A DNA stretch of 64,000 nt from Pseudemcibacter sp038106445 (GCA_038106445.1 JAYODU010000004.1:1-64000); one strand, 5' to 3'; positions 26,264 to 35,738 are shown, counted from the stretch's first letter. Notes: a model not told the origin generated them from the sequence alone. Numbers and translations are program-made.

Positions 26264-27883
26264 TTACTGGGCAAGTGTAATATAAGTGATAATAACCAAT
26301 GCGGAAATGATGACACTCGCAAATTTTGCATATTTCCATGGGGTCATATCCACCTTAACTTCCTGCACAATAAATTCCTTTGGCTTCTCTGGCTTGAGTT
26401 TGCTGATCAGGATCATAAGTCCTGCTGTCAGCAAAAAGACCAGGGCCAGAAAGTGAAGGAAATGTATCTGGTCGGGTGTGCCGAACAGATTTTGTGCAAA
26501 AAACTGCACCTGGGTATCAAACGTGCCGGTGAGCAGATAAAAAAGTATGGGCCCGGCGATCAGGCCGGTTTTCGCGGCCCTTGCGGTTATAAATCTGGTC
26601 ATAAACCCAAGCAGAATAACCGCGAGCATAGGCCCGAAGAATGTTGCATTGATTTTTTGCAGGTAATTATAAAGACTCCCATCCATATTGATCATAGGTG
26701 CGGCAATCATGGCTGCAACCGCCAGCACAATACTGCAGGCACGGCCCGACCATACCATATCACGGCCGCTTGCGTTCCTTTTCACAAATATCTGATAAAT
26801 CCCCTGGCTAAATAAGGTAGCTGAACTGTTCAGTACACTATTAAAAGTACTCAGCACCGCCCCGACCATTACAGCGGCAAAAAAACCGACCATTGGCGCA
26901 GGCAGAACTTCCCTCGCCAGCATGGGATAAGCCAGCATGGAATCCTCTGGTCCCAATTGATCTTTAAACATGTAAAAGGCAATCACACCCGGCAGAACAA
27001 TTGCGATGGGCCCAAGCAGTTTAAAACAGGCCGCTATAAGAACCCCTTTTTGCCCTTCGGCAAGATTTCTGGCACCAAGCGCCCGTTGAATAATTGACTG
27101 GTTTGTGCACCAGAAAAATATCTGATTGACGATCATCCCGGTAAATAAAACACCGAATGGCAGAAACGAGCCGGGCTCATCACCGGTAATATCAAATTTG
27201 TCCGGCACACCTCTATAAACAGTTTCAAGTCCTGTGACCATATTACCGCCCCCCACATACATAAGCGCAAGGACCGGCACAAGAAGCCCAATGGTCAGAA
27301 ACCCAATTCCGTTTATAGTATCCGAAATGGCAACCGCCTTAAGACCGCCAAATATGGCATAAAGCGAACCAAGCGTCCCAACCGCCCAAACCATGATCCA
27401 TGTGGCTGTAGACCGGCTGACACCAAGAACACCCGATACATCAAAAAGACTTTCCAGTCCCGCGGCACCAAACAACAACACGACGGGCAGAATTGCCACA
27501 ACATATGAAAATAAAAACAAAATTGTCGCAATCACACGTGTATTCTGATCAAAACGCTGCGATAGATATTCCGGAATAGTCGTAAGGCCCCGCTTTAAAT
27601 ATTTGGGAAGAAAATAAAGAGCCGTAAGCACCATAGCAAGTGCCGCTGTCGTTTCCCATGCCATCACCGCAACAGTATGTGCAAAGGCATCGGCATTAAG
27701 CCCGATCATATGTTCTGTCGATAAATTAGTCAGGATAAGCGATCCGGCTATAACCCACGCCGTAAGACTTCGACCCGCAAGAAAATAATCATCCGAGCCT
27801 TTCATCTGGTCATTACGTGTTTTCATATATGAAATAAGCGCAACAAGCGCAGTGAAGCCTATAAACGATATTACGGTAAGCAT
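26264..27883 (-). CDS. Sodium:solute symporter (SSS family)
   Basis: A 539-residue inner-membrane SSS-family carrier with about 14 hydrophobic segments. The N-terminal part has SDDYFLAGRSLTAWVIAGS and LTNLSTEHMIGLN, and mid-protein IFGGLKAVAISDTINGIG, all typical of sugar-type members. It is related to, but clearly different from, the symporter at 5.3 kb. The glucokinase gene diverges 61 bp away, so a hexose such as glucose is the likely cargo. The two genes probably share a regulated intergenic region. Confidence 0.85.
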   Translation of the reverse strand: MLTVISFIGFTALVALISYMKTRNDQMKGSDDYFLAGRSLTAWVIAGSLILTNLSTEHMIGLNADAFAHTVAVMAWETTAALAMVLTALYFLPKYLKRGLTTIPEYLSQRFDQNTRVIATILFLFSYVVAILPVVLLFGAAGLESLFDVSGVLGVSRSTATWIMVWAVGTLGSLYAIFGGLKAVAISDTINGIGFLTIGLLVPVLALMYVGGGNMVTGLETVYRGVPDKFDITGDEPGSFLPFGVLFTGMIVNQIFFWCTNQSIIQRALGARNLAEGQKGVLIAACFKLLGPIAIVLPGVIAFYMFKDQLGPEDSMLAYPMLAREVLPAPMVGFFAAVMVGAVLSTFNSVLNSSATLFSQGIYQIFVKRNASGRDMVWSGRACSIVLAVAAMIAAPMINMDGSLYNYLQKINATFFGPMLAVILLGFMTRFITARAAKTGLIAGPILFYLLTGTFDTQVQFFAQNLFGTPDQIHFLHFLALVFLLTAGLMILISKLKPEKPKEFIVQEVKVDMTPWKYAKFASVIISALVIITYITLAQ

Positions 27884-27944
27884 TTTTCCCTCTTTTAAAA
27901 GACTTTATCCCACATTAGACAGCAATAGACAATAAGGAAGAGAA

Positions 27945-28949
27945 TTGATTATACTGCGCCAACTTTTAAGGTCGGAATATTGTAATATGTATAAAGAAAT
28001 AATCATCGCGGATGTTGGGGGAACGAACGGGCGTTTTGCAATCGCCAAATATAAAAACGCAACCGATAAACCGAAAATTTCGAATATTCGTGTTTTTAGC
28101 TGTCCTGATTATGCAAGTTTTGATGCAATGATGGAGGCATATATTGATACCCTTTCAGAAGACATCCCAAACAGTGCCCAACTTGCCATAGCAGGGGAAA
28201 TGACACCACGATATGGCAATCTCTGGCATTTTAACTGGAACATATCCGCGTCCCAGCTTGAAGAAAATTTTAATCTTAACCGCGTCACCCTTATGAATGA
28301 TTACGAAGCAATGGTGCGTTCAATCCCGTATTTACGTGCAGAAGATTATTTCAATATTACTGATTTTGATGAAGGGCTTATTGGTGGGCCTTATACCGTT
28401 TTTGGGGTCGGATCAGGGTTAGGTGGTTCAATCGCCAAACCATCACCAAATGGATTGGAAGTTGTCTCAACAGAAATAGGACATGTATCCTTCGCCCCTA
28501 AAACGGATTTGGAAATAGAATTGCTTAATTTTACAAAAAAATCGGTAAAAAACGTTTCCAATGAAAGCTATTTGTCCGGCCCCGGTCTTAAACGCATCCA
28601 TCATTTTGTAAATGCAATGGGGACTAATTCGGAAAAGAATTTAACTGCTTCAGAAATAACCTCCGCCGCTTTAAACAGGACGGATAATGACTGTATAAAA
28701 ACAGTGGAAATTTTTCTGGATATATTCGCCAGCGTAGCCGGCGATATCGCCCTTTCCCAAGGAGCCAGAGGCGGCATTTACATAAGTGGCGGCATTGTTC
28801 CAAGACTTGTCGACCTGATTGACCGGAACAGGTTTGCAAAACGGTTTAATAACAAAGGCCCTATGAAAGATTATGTAAGCAAGATCCCAGTAAAGGTAAT
28901 TATGTCTGATATGCCCGCTTTATATGGTGCTGCCTGCGAAATCAAATAG
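27945..28949 (+). CDS. glk: Glucokinase (bacterial Glk family)
   Basis: Phosphorylates glucose with ATP. The ASKHA phosphate-1 motif ADVGGTNGRFA lies close to the N-terminus. The sugar-binding NDYEAM, the GVGSGLGGS nucleotide loop and STEIGHVSF follow, and GGIYISGGIVPR is near the C-terminus. The start is uncertain: a TTG at 27945 has a good ribosome binding site (AAGGAAGAG), while the ATG at 27987 has a weaker one but matches the usual N-terminus length. It is divergent from a sugar-type symporter gene, which suggests a small glucose uptake and activation pair. Confidence 0.88.
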   Translation: MIILRQLLRSEYCNMYKEIIIADVGGTNGRFAIAKYKNATDKPKISNIRVFSCPDYASFDAMMEAYIDTLSEDIPNSAQLAIAGEMTPRYGNLWHFNWNISASQLEENFNLNRVTLMNDYEAMVRSIPYLRAEDYFNITDFDEGLIGGPYTVFGVGSGLGGSIAKPSPNGLEVVSTEIGHVSFAPKTDLEIELLNFTKKSVKNVSNESYLSGPGLKRIHHFVNAMGTNSEKNLTASEITSAALNRTDNDCIKTVEIFLDIFASVAGDIALSQGARGGIYISGGIVPRLVDLIDRNRFAKRFNNKGPMKDYVSKIPVKVIMSDMPALYGAACEIK

Positions 28950-28999
28950 TATATTTTTTATATCAAAATTAATTATTGATTATTAGCGATTATGGTGAT

Positions 29000-29035
29000 A
29001 ATTTTCCTGAAAAATATATTTATATCAGGAAAATT
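29000..29035. promoter_or_regulatory. Inverted repeat overlapping the Lrp ribosome binding site
   Basis: AATTTTCCTGA (29000-29010) and TCAGGAAAATT (29025-29035) are perfect 11-bp inverted arms separated by 14 bp. The second arm contains the AGGA likely used for the Lrp ATG at 29042. It can act as an operator for an Lrp dimer or as an RNA hairpin that hides the ribosome binding site; either would give autoregulation. Confidence 0.5.
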
Positions 29036-29041
29036 TATGTA

Positions 29042-29500
29042 ATGGATAAAATAGACAGGAAAATTGCCAGAATTATTCAAAAGAATGGACGTGCTTCAAG
29101 TGCGGAAATCGCCCAGGCTGTTGGTGTGTCTGTCTCAACTGCCAATGAACGGGTCAGAAGGCTTACATCATCCGGTATCGTAAAAGACTGGCGGGCAATT
29201 ATCAACCCTTCGAAAGTTGGTGTCAAACTATGTGCGATGATCCTTGTTGATCTGACATATGAAAATGAGGAAGGCGACGTCGCCAAACTTGCAACTTTTC
29301 CTGAAATTCAGGAGATTCATCATATTAGCGGTGCACGGTCATATCTGATAAAAATACGTGTAAGCGATACTGACGCCCTCCAGTTATTTTTAAAAGAAAA
29401 AGTCAAACCATTAAAATCGGTAGTCAGAACTGAATCTTTCATCGTTCTGGATACCGTAAAGGAAACGACAGAAGTTATTATCGGCGAGGCTGATATATGA
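29042..29500 (+). CDS. Lrp/AsnC-family regulator
   Basis: A 152-residue regulator. The N-terminal winged helix is typical (MDKIDRKIARIIQKNGRAS, then AEIAQAVGVSVSTANERVRRL). The C-terminal RAM/AsnC effector domain starts around residue 65 and includes EIQEIHHISGARSYLIKIRV. I chose the ATG at 29042; an ATT/ATG 66 nt upstream is in frame but adds an unusual extension. The gene overlaps the following flavoprotein gene by 4 bp, so the regulator and enzyme are translationally coupled. Such pairs usually respond to an amino acid. An inverted repeat covers its ribosome binding site. Confidence 0.88.
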   Translation: MDKIDRKIARIIQKNGRASSAEIAQAVGVSVSTANERVRRLTSSGIVKDWRAIINPSKVGVKLCAMILVDLTYENEEGDVAKLATFPEIQEIHHISGARSYLIKIRVSDTDALQLFLKEKVKPLKSVVRTESFIVLDTVKETTEVIIGEADI

Positions 29501-31086
29501 CCATACCATATCATGTTGCGCTCATTGGCTGTGGTTTCACAGGTACCAGCACCTTTTATCAACTTGTTGAACGTTATCCGATAAAGGAAATTACCATATT
29601 CGAAGCTAGCGGTGAATTTGGCCCCGGCCTGCCGTACCGTTCAGATGAATGTGATGATTATCTTTTAAACAACACCAATGACACATTATGCCTTACACCG
29701 GATAACAGACGCGCGTTTCTGAATTGGTTAAGAACCAACCCCAAATTACCTGACGGCATTGAAATACCAGAGATCATAGAACGCGGTAATTTACCAAGAA
29801 CATTTTACGGTTATTTCTTAAAGGACGTGTTCAAAGCGACCCTCACGACTGCCGCGATCAAGGATGTTAAAGTGAACCTGATAACCGCTGAAGCAACCCG
29901 GCTAAAAGAAAATAATGATAATACGGTTTCAGTCTTCTGGAAAGACGGCGAAATTATTGCAGATAAAGTTATACTTACAACCGGTTATGCGCCAAATATT
30001 GATAATTACCCGTCCCCGCCAGCTGGATCAAAGGCATTATATTTCGCGGATCATATTAATGAACCAAAACTCCATATTATCCCGCTTTCAGCAAAAACCT
30101 ATATTCTAGGCGCGTCATTAAGTGCGTATGATGTTGTCGGGCGGCTTTTTTCTGAAAAAACCGGATGCATTTTCGAGCGTGCCGAAGATGGATCATTAAA
30201 CTATATAGCAGGGCCAAATGACCGCGCTGCGGTTTTATGTTCAAGAAGCGGACGGCTGAAAAAAATGAAAAGCCTTAAAACAAAAGACATCAACCGGAAA
30301 TATTTCACGGTTGATTATCTTTCTTCAATTAAGCCTGAAGAAGGCTTAAAGCTCGAAGATATTGCAAATGCCATCAAAATGGACTGCGAAGCCCATGACG
30401 GCGATCAGGATTGGGCCGAAATTCTAGAGCCATTTAAAAACTGCCAAAGCGTTCAGGAAATTAATGATAAAACGGCCGATATTCTTGAGAAAGACTTACG
30501 CACAGCCATTGATGGCACAGCCCGTAATATTCTGGTTGATATTTTCGGTGATGCCGGACTTGAAATATGGGATATTTTTGCTGCCCGTCTTGTAAGTCCG
30601 GACGAAGAAAAAAGGTTTCGCAAAAACTACGAAACAGCAACGCTGACCTACGAAGCGTCCTGCCCCATATCAACCGCCGAAAAATTACTGGCACTTTACC
30701 GTGCCGGTAAACTTGGTGTTATAAAGGGGGTTAAAAATGTAACATTTGATAAAGATACGGATTGTTACCTGATTGATCATGAATTTGGCCAAGAAGAAGC
30801 AGAAATTCTGATCAACACAACGGGCAGCATTGACCGTGACGTAACAAGCAACCGGCAACAGGAAATATTAAAAAACATGGTGTCGGATGGCATTCTTAAA
30901 CCCTATCAATGCGGTGGGGAAACAATGCTTGGCGCAGATGTGGATATGCATGATTTTAAGGTAAATGGCACACAAAATGTTCATATGGCAAATACGTTTC
31001 TTTGGGGGCCGGGCTTTTACACCAGTGGCGCCATCATTATGGCAACAATTGTTGACCGCATTTTAAAATCAATGTTTAATAAATAA
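29497..31086 (+). CDS. FAD/NAD(P)-binding oxidoreductase (NAD_binding_9 type)
   Basis: A 529-residue protein with an N-terminal dinucleotide-binding fold (ALIGCGFTGTSTFYQL, residues 8-23) and an FGPGLPYRSDE segment that is typical of the FAD-NAD(P)-binding family annotated as hydroxyacylglutathione hydrolase-like or NAD_binding_9. A second nucleotide contact appears in the TYILGASLSAYDVVGRL region, and a C-terminal FLWGPGFYTSGAI closes the FAD site. The biological substrate is unknown. It is coupled to the Lrp regulator by a 4-bp overlap and is 16 bp from the gamma-glutamyltransferase gene, so the three probably form an operon for amino acid or peptide use. Confidence 0.7.
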   Translation: MTIPYHVALIGCGFTGTSTFYQLVERYPIKEITIFEASGEFGPGLPYRSDECDDYLLNNTNDTLCLTPDNRRAFLNWLRTNPKLPDGIEIPEIIERGNLPRTFYGYFLKDVFKATLTTAAIKDVKVNLITAEATRLKENNDNTVSVFWKDGEIIADKVILTTGYAPNIDNYPSPPAGSKALYFADHINEPKLHIIPLSAKTYILGASLSAYDVVGRLFSEKTGCIFERAEDGSLNYIAGPNDRAAVLCSRSGRLKKMKSLKTKDINRKYFTVDYLSSIKPEEGLKLEDIANAIKMDCEAHDGDQDWAEILEPFKNCQSVQEINDKTADILEKDLRTAIDGTARNILVDIFGDAGLEIWDIFAARLVSPDEEKRFRKNYETATLTYEASCPISTAEKLLALYRAGKLGVIKGVKNVTFDKDTDCYLIDHEFGQEEAEILINTTGSIDRDVTSNRQQEILKNMVSDGILKPYQCGGETMLGADVDMHDFKVNGTQNVHMANTFLWGPGFYTSGAIIMATIVDRILKSMFNK

Positions 31087-31102
31087 ATCAGGGAGACATA
31101 TT

Positions 31103-32881
31103 ATGGATTTTACAAAAAAGCTCTTTTTATTTTTTACACTTATTATTTTTTCCGCCTGTTCAGAAGAAAATGTTCCGGCAAATGATAATGCGGCTGAACA
31201 ATCGGAACCAAAAGCTGTCGGCATTGTTGTCACTGCAAATCCGCTGGCGACAGAATCCGGTCTTGAAATTTTGCGTGCCGGTGGCAGCGCCGTGGATGCC
31301 GCCATCGCCGTTCAGGCTACCCTGAGCCTGGTTGAACCACAAAGTTCCGGCCTTGCCGGGGGCGGATTTATGGTTCATTACGATGCCGATACCAAAAATA
31401 TTGAATATTATAATGGCCGCGAAAAAGCACCGATGGGTGCAACACCAAGCCTTTTCCTTGATGAAAATGGTGAACCAATCAATGGGCGTGATGCCAAAAA
31501 CAGCGGCCGTTCAATCGGTGCACCGGGTGCAGTTGCGGTTCTTAACCTTGCCTATCAGGATCATGGAAAACTTCCCTGGGCAAGCCTTTTTGAACCCGCA
31601 ATGAGACACGCGACAGACGGTTTTGCCGTTTCGCCGCGGATGCACGATTCCATCGTATCTTACGCCGAATATTTTCACAGAACACCCGAAGAAGGACCAA
31701 CTGACCTTTATGAATATCTGTTTACGGATGAAGGAAACCCGCTTCCCGTTGGCTATATCCTTAAGAACCCGGAATATGTGGAAACTATGAAAATTGTTGC
31801 AAATAATCCGGCAGATTTTTACCGTGGTGAGATTGCAGAACAGATCGTTGAAAAAGCACAGGCCGCGCCAAATGGCGGAACGCTTTCCATGGAAGACCTA
31901 GCAAACTATACCGCCGTAAAACGTGATCCTTATTGCAGCCGTTATCGCGAACTAACACTTTGCGGTTCTGCACTACCATCTTCGTGGGTTTCTGTTTCAA
32001 TGGTCATGAGCCTTTTAAACGAAGCACCGGAATTTTCACCCGAGGGGGCGGATGATCCGGCAAACTGGACCCTGCTTGCGGAAGCACTGCGCATTACATA
32101 CGCGGACAATAACGCCTTTATCGGTGATGATGATTTTGTGGATGTTCCAATTCAAGGCATGATGAGCGACGCCTATATCAAGGACAGGGCAAAACTTATT
32201 TCCCGTGAAGCTGCCAATCAGAATATTGAGGCCGGTGATCCCTGGGCTTATCAGGAACGACAGGCCGCCATACTTTACGGCGAAGATGCAACGCTGGACG
32301 ATGTGGGCACAACCCATTTTGTAATCGTCGATGCGGATGGAAATGCGGTTTCCATGACATCAACTGTTGAAGGATATTTCGGATCCCTCCGTATGGCTGG
32401 TGGAATGGTCCTGAATAACCAGCTTACAGATTTTTCTTTCAGATACGAAGACGCGGATGGAAACCCCATCGCCAATGCGGTTGCACCAGGTAAAAGACCA
32501 CGTTCATCCATGTCACCCACCATCGTGCTTGATGAAAATAATGATTTTCTGATGGCGGTTGGGTCCCCAGGTGGACGCAATATCATATCATATGTTGCAA
32601 AAACGGTTGTCGGCATCATGCGCTGGGGATTAAGCCCACAGGAAGCCATAAATCTCCCCAATATGGTTGCGCGTACAGAACAGGTGCGTATCGAACGTGA
32701 CCGTGCAAAACCGGAAATTATTCAGGCACTGCGTGATTATGGCCTTGATGTTTTTGAATCAGAAGGTGAAATTTCCGGCTTGAGTGCTGTGCTTAAGCTT
32801 GAAGATGGCACACTTCAGGGCGGTGCTGACCCACGCCGCGAAGGCACAGTTGGCATTTTATACGATAACGAAATAAGATAG
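31103..32881 (+). CDS. ggt: Gamma-glutamyltransferase, lipoprotein
   Basis: A 592-residue N-terminal-nucleophile enzyme that hydrolyses gamma-glutamyl bonds, for example in glutathione, or moves the glutamyl group to an acceptor. The self-processing site is Gly402-Thr403 (DVGTTHF), with Thr403 the nucleophile. The substrate loop pattern (RPRSSMSPT) and the GSPGGRNI oxyanion-type segment are intact. A signal peptide with a lipobox (FSAC, about residue 19) suggests an outer- or inner-membrane anchor facing the periplasm; most family members are soluble periplasmic. It is the last gene of the Lrp-flavoprotein operon and is followed by a strong terminator. Confidence 0.9.
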   Translation: MDFTKKLFLFFTLIIFSACSEENVPANDNAAEQSEPKAVGIVVTANPLATESGLEILRAGGSAVDAAIAVQATLSLVEPQSSGLAGGGFMVHYDADTKNIEYYNGREKAPMGATPSLFLDENGEPINGRDAKNSGRSIGAPGAVAVLNLAYQDHGKLPWASLFEPAMRHATDGFAVSPRMHDSIVSYAEYFHRTPEEGPTDLYEYLFTDEGNPLPVGYILKNPEYVETMKIVANNPADFYRGEIAEQIVEKAQAAPNGGTLSMEDLANYTAVKRDPYCSRYRELTLCGSALPSSWVSVSMVMSLLNEAPEFSPEGADDPANWTLLAEALRITYADNNAFIGDDDFVDVPIQGMMSDAYIKDRAKLISREAANQNIEAGDPWAYQERQAAILYGEDATLDDVGTTHFVIVDADGNAVSMTSTVEGYFGSLRMAGGMVLNNQLTDFSFRYEDADGNPIANAVAPGKRPRSSMSPTIVLDENNDFLMAVGSPGGRNIISYVAKTVVGIMRWGLSPQEAINLPNMVARTEQVRIERDRAKPEIIQALRDYGLDVFESEGEISGLSAVLKLEDGTLQGGADPRREGTVGILYDNEIR

Positions 32882-32895
32882 CTCTTAAAATAAAT

Positions 32896-32952
32896 ATTCC
32901 TGTGAGGATGGGCGCTCAAATTTTATACTGGCCCATCTTCGCAGGAATTTTT
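32896..32952. terminator. Bidirectional Rho-independent terminator
   Basis: An 18-bp stem (32896-32913 with 32931-32948, all pairs possible with two G-U) and a 17-nt loop is followed by TTTTT. It lies between the convergent ggt and NTF2-like genes. On the plus strand it is a good terminator; on the minus strand the following bases are also T-rich. Confidence 0.8.
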
Positions 32953-32953
32953 C

Positions 32954-33307
32954 CTAGTTTAAATTTGGCAAGCTCGAAAACCCTTCACCCTTGTCATCGT
33001 TCCATGCAATTGATGTGATTTTCCACTCATCATTTATTTTCATAAGTTGAATAGTGTTAACACCTACAGCAAACGGTTTTTCATCGCTTTCGTCAAAACG
33101 CGCTTCATAATATGAAAACCTATGAGCAATCCGCCCAAAAATTCTGGTTTCTGCATGAACTTCCCGGTCTTCAAGTTGGGTCATCACCCCATCAGAAAAT
33201 TGCTTATTAAAATGGACTATAAATTCGTCAACAGGCAAAATCAGAGGTTCCGGATCGTTATATAATATTGGATATAGATATGAAAATGACCAGGAAAGAT
33301 AAAACAA
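32954..33307 (-). CDS. NTF2-like (SnoaL-fold) protein, apparently 5'-truncated
   Basis: About 117 residues of an NTF2-like domain, with the C-terminal signature typical of the fold (GVNTIQLMKINDEWKITSIAWND). Family relatives have about 30 more residues at the N-terminus, including the first helices. Here the readable frame has only a TTG start at 33307 and overlaps the beginning of the divergent TetR gene. No Met with a ribosome binding site is present. It may be a broken remnant left when the TetR region was joined, or it may use a non-standard start. Function is unknown; such proteins often act as small enzymes or binding proteins. Confidence 0.5.
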   Translation of the reverse strand: MFYLSWSFSYLYPILYNDPEPLILPVDEFIVHFNKQFSDGVMTQLEDREVHAETRIFGRIAHRFSYYEARFDESDEKPFAVGVNTIQLMKINDEWKITSIAWNDDKGEGFSSLPNLN

Positions 33308-33858
33308 ACCAAAATATCCTTTCTTCCGCGCTAAAAGGCTTTAAGGAAAATGGCTATGACGGTATTGGTGTGGATATGATTGCAAATATGGCGAATGTCA
33401 CGTCAGGGGCGTTTTATGCACATTTCGGATCGAAAGAAAATATTTTTAAAGCCGCTGTTATCAGCGGGCTTGATGATGTGCTTTCCGCCGTTCACAATTT
33501 TCAAACGAATGAAGGAAAAAACTGGCTTTCGGCTTTTGCAGAATTTTACCTGAGTGAAGGTCACAGAACGGACCGTGCCAACAGCTGTGCTCTTTCAACG
33601 TTAACGTCGGAAATAGCCCGCATGAACCCAGAACTTAAAAATGAATGTGAGCAAAGGATCACTGAAATTGTGCTCGCAATGTGCGCAGGATTAAAAACCG
33701 GAAATCATAAAAAGCGTGAAGAACGCATATGGTCATTTCTTGCGATATTAATCGGCGGCATTACAATAACCAGAGCTATAAAAGATAATAAATTGGCCGC
33801 TGAAATATCAAAATCTGTTATCAGCACGGCATTATCCATTGCCGGTGAAGCGAAGTAA
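33280..33858 (+). CDS. TetR-family regulator
   Basis: A 192-residue regulator. The helix-turn-helix is near the N-terminus (ILSSALKGFKENGYDGIGVDMIANMANVTS region, ending in GAFYAHFGSKENIF). The C-terminal part (ERIWSFLAILIGGITITRAI) matches the TetR_C_7-type dimerisation domain. The ATG at 33280 is preferred over a TTG 12 nt upstream; Met at 33286 is also possible. Its promoter must lie within the NTF2-like frame, since the two overlap head to head. No obvious target operon is adjacent. Confidence 0.8.
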   Translation: MKMTRKDKTNQNILSSALKGFKENGYDGIGVDMIANMANVTSGAFYAHFGSKENIFKAAVISGLDDVLSAVHNFQTNEGKNWLSAFAEFYLSEGHRTDRANSCALSTLTSEIARMNPELKNECEQRITEIVLAMCAGLKTGNHKKREERIWSFLAILIGGITITRAIKDNKLAAEISKSVISTALSIAGEAK

Positions 33859-33960
33859 GATACACCCCTTTTCAATTCAAACTTCAAATTAATATTTGAA
33901 ACCATGATAGAGTGGATTGATCCCCCCCAATCACTATGTTAATAAAACATTCTTTTGAAT

Positions 33961-34037
33961 GGTCCCGTAGCTCAGGTGGATAGAGCGACAGATTCCTAAT
34001 CTGTAGGCCGCTGGTTCGAGTCCAGCCGGGATCACCA
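33961..34037 (+). tRNA. tRNA-Arg (anticodon CCT)
   Basis: A complete 77-nt cloverleaf: acceptor stem GGTCCCG with CGGGATC, D-arm GCTC...GAGC, anticodon stem ACAGA/TCTGT with loop TTCCTAA giving anticodon CCT (reads AGG), T-arm GCTGG-TTCGAGT-CCAGC, discriminator A and encoded CCA. No integrase or repeat of its 3' end is seen nearby. Confidence 0.95.
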
Positions 34038-34061
34038 CCATTTAAATTTAATCAGTAAAAT

Positions 34062-35597
34062 TTATCTTTCAATAAATTCCCCCGGATAGGCACCGGATGG
34101 TTGCGACCGGTGCCACACGGATATACCATTGACCCAAACCTGGTTAATACCATCGGAAAGCGCATCAGGATCCTCAATCGTGGCATTGTCTTTTACTTTA
34201 TCTGGATCAAAGAGAACTAAATCTGCCTTGTACCCTTTTGCAATCAGTCCACGATCCTTTATCCCGATATGCGCTGCGCTTAGGGACGTCATTTTCCTGA
34301 TCATTTCTTCAAGTGATAATACCTCTCCTTCAACCACATATTGATGTAGTGCCCTTGCAAAAGCCCCGTGCCCACGGGGATGTCCCTCAAATGCACCATC
34401 CGAACATATATTGGCATGCGGCCAGGCGATAAGCGTCTGAATATCTTCTTCCGACATGCTTTCTCCCATCACACTTTCCCGCCGTCCTGCTTCTTCGTCA
34501 TCCGGATTGATCCCGGCATAAGCGGTCCGGATCAGTTCAAGATAGGTATCCACTTCACCATCCCCACGCATTTTTGCAATTTCAGCAACCGTCTTACCAA
34601 CCAGGGTTTGGTCAGGCGCGTAGTAGGTCAATGTAAGTCCATCAGCAGGCGCAAGTTTTTCAAGCGCAAATGTTGCCGCTTCTTTATCATAAAAATCACG
34701 GTCCGGTAATAAAACTGTGAGGGTCGATTCCCAAAAAGTATAGGGATAGATGTCAGCCGTCACATCAATGCCTTCTGCGCGCGCCTTATCAAGTTTTTTT
34801 ATAATTTCATCTGCCTGCCCCCATAATTCCACACTCGCAAGCTTGATATGTGAAACCTGAACTTGCAAATCAGCCTCCCGGCCAATATGGATCAGTTCAT
34901 CAATCGCAGCTTTAAGAGCCCGGTCTTCACTACGCATATGGCTGATATAGCGGCCTTTATATTCTGCCACTTTTTTAGCAAGGGCAATAATTTCTTCTGT
35001 CGTTGAATATATACCAGGATCATATTCCAGCCCGGTTGAAAGACCAAGAGAACCATTTTCAAGCTCATGAACAAGAAGTTCCTTCATGGCTTTAATTTCT
35101 TCCTCTGTTGCAACCCTTTTAAAATCAGTTCCCATAACTGCCGCGCGTATCGTTCCATGCCCCGTGTAAGTCCCGATATTCACGGCCACTGGCGTCGTTT
35201 TAAGTGCTGCCTTTAATTCTGCTATTGGCTTGTCGGAACCGCCATCCTGACCGACAATGATGGTTGTAACCCCCTGGGATACAACAGCATCCGCATGTGG
35301 TTTATCAATCAGTCCCCAGTCATGATGGCTATGTGTATCAATAAATCCCGGCGCAAGCACAAGACCACCGGCATCAATTACATTATCTGTGTCAACAGAC
35401 CTAATATCACCGATTTCTGTTATGATGCCGTCGGTAACACGGACATTTGATAATTTTCCCACTGCGCCGCTGCCATCAACTACGAATGCATTTATAATGA
35501 TAAAATGATTATCTGCATCCGTTGCTGCAACGGACAAGTGAGCTACAAACAGTGCGTAGATTGTCAGTAACGATAAACATATGACCTTTTTAATCAC
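34062..35597 (-). CDS. N-acyl-D-amino-acid deacylase (D-aminoacylase family), exported
   Basis: A 511-residue amidohydrolase of the D-aminoacylase group, which releases D-amino acids from N-acyl forms or cleaves related amides. The metal motif HSHHDW follows DT (LAPGFIDTHSHHD) near residue 91. The QVSHIKLAS segment supplies further His ligands, and the late GHPRGHGAFAR is characteristic of the family. A Sec signal peptide (cleavage near residue 24) places it in the periplasm. It follows the tRNA on the opposite strand and may share substrates with the TonB receptor upstream of it, although a strong terminator separates the two. Confidence 0.85.
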   Translation of the reverse strand: MIKKVICLSLLTIYALFVAHLSVAATDADNHFIIINAFVVDGSGAVGKLSNVRVTDGIITEIGDIRSVDTDNVIDAGGLVLAPGFIDTHSHHDWGLIDKPHADAVVSQGVTTIIVGQDGGSDKPIAELKAALKTTPVAVNIGTYTGHGTIRAAVMGTDFKRVATEEEIKAMKELLVHELENGSLGLSTGLEYDPGIYSTTEEIIALAKKVAEYKGRYISHMRSEDRALKAAIDELIHIGREADLQVQVSHIKLASVELWGQADEIIKKLDKARAEGIDVTADIYPYTFWESTLTVLLPDRDFYDKEAATFALEKLAPADGLTLTYYAPDQTLVGKTVAEIAKMRGDGEVDTYLELIRTAYAGINPDDEEAGRRESVMGESMSEEDIQTLIAWPHANICSDGAFEGHPRGHGAFARALHQYVVEGEVLSLEEMIRKMTSLSAAHIGIKDRGLIAKGYKADLVLFDPDKVKDNATIEDPDALSDGINQVWVNGISVWHRSQPSGAYPGEFIER

Positions 35598-35655
35598 TTT
35601 GTATTCCTTTCCAGAATGATTACTGAATTAGAAGCTCACTTCTGGATTATTACAA

Positions 35656-35688
35656 GAAAAAACGCGGCGATCAGTAATCACCGCGTTT
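35656..35688 (-). terminator. Rho-independent terminator of the TonB receptor gene
   Basis: On the minus strand, AAACGCGG with an internal mismatch and GAT pairs with ATC and CCGCGTTT (stem 35660-35688, loop CAGTA on the plus strand), followed by a run of six T. It is 50 bp after the receptor stop codon. Confidence 0.8.
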
Positions 35689-35738
35689 AAATTTTCTGTC
35701 TTATAACCGTTATAAACGACTATTATTAAATTGAAAGC

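Noticed and set aside
33961..34037. tRNA-Arg as an integration site of a mobile element
   Set aside because: No integrase, no repeated 3' tRNA end and no phage or conjugation genes were seen on either side.
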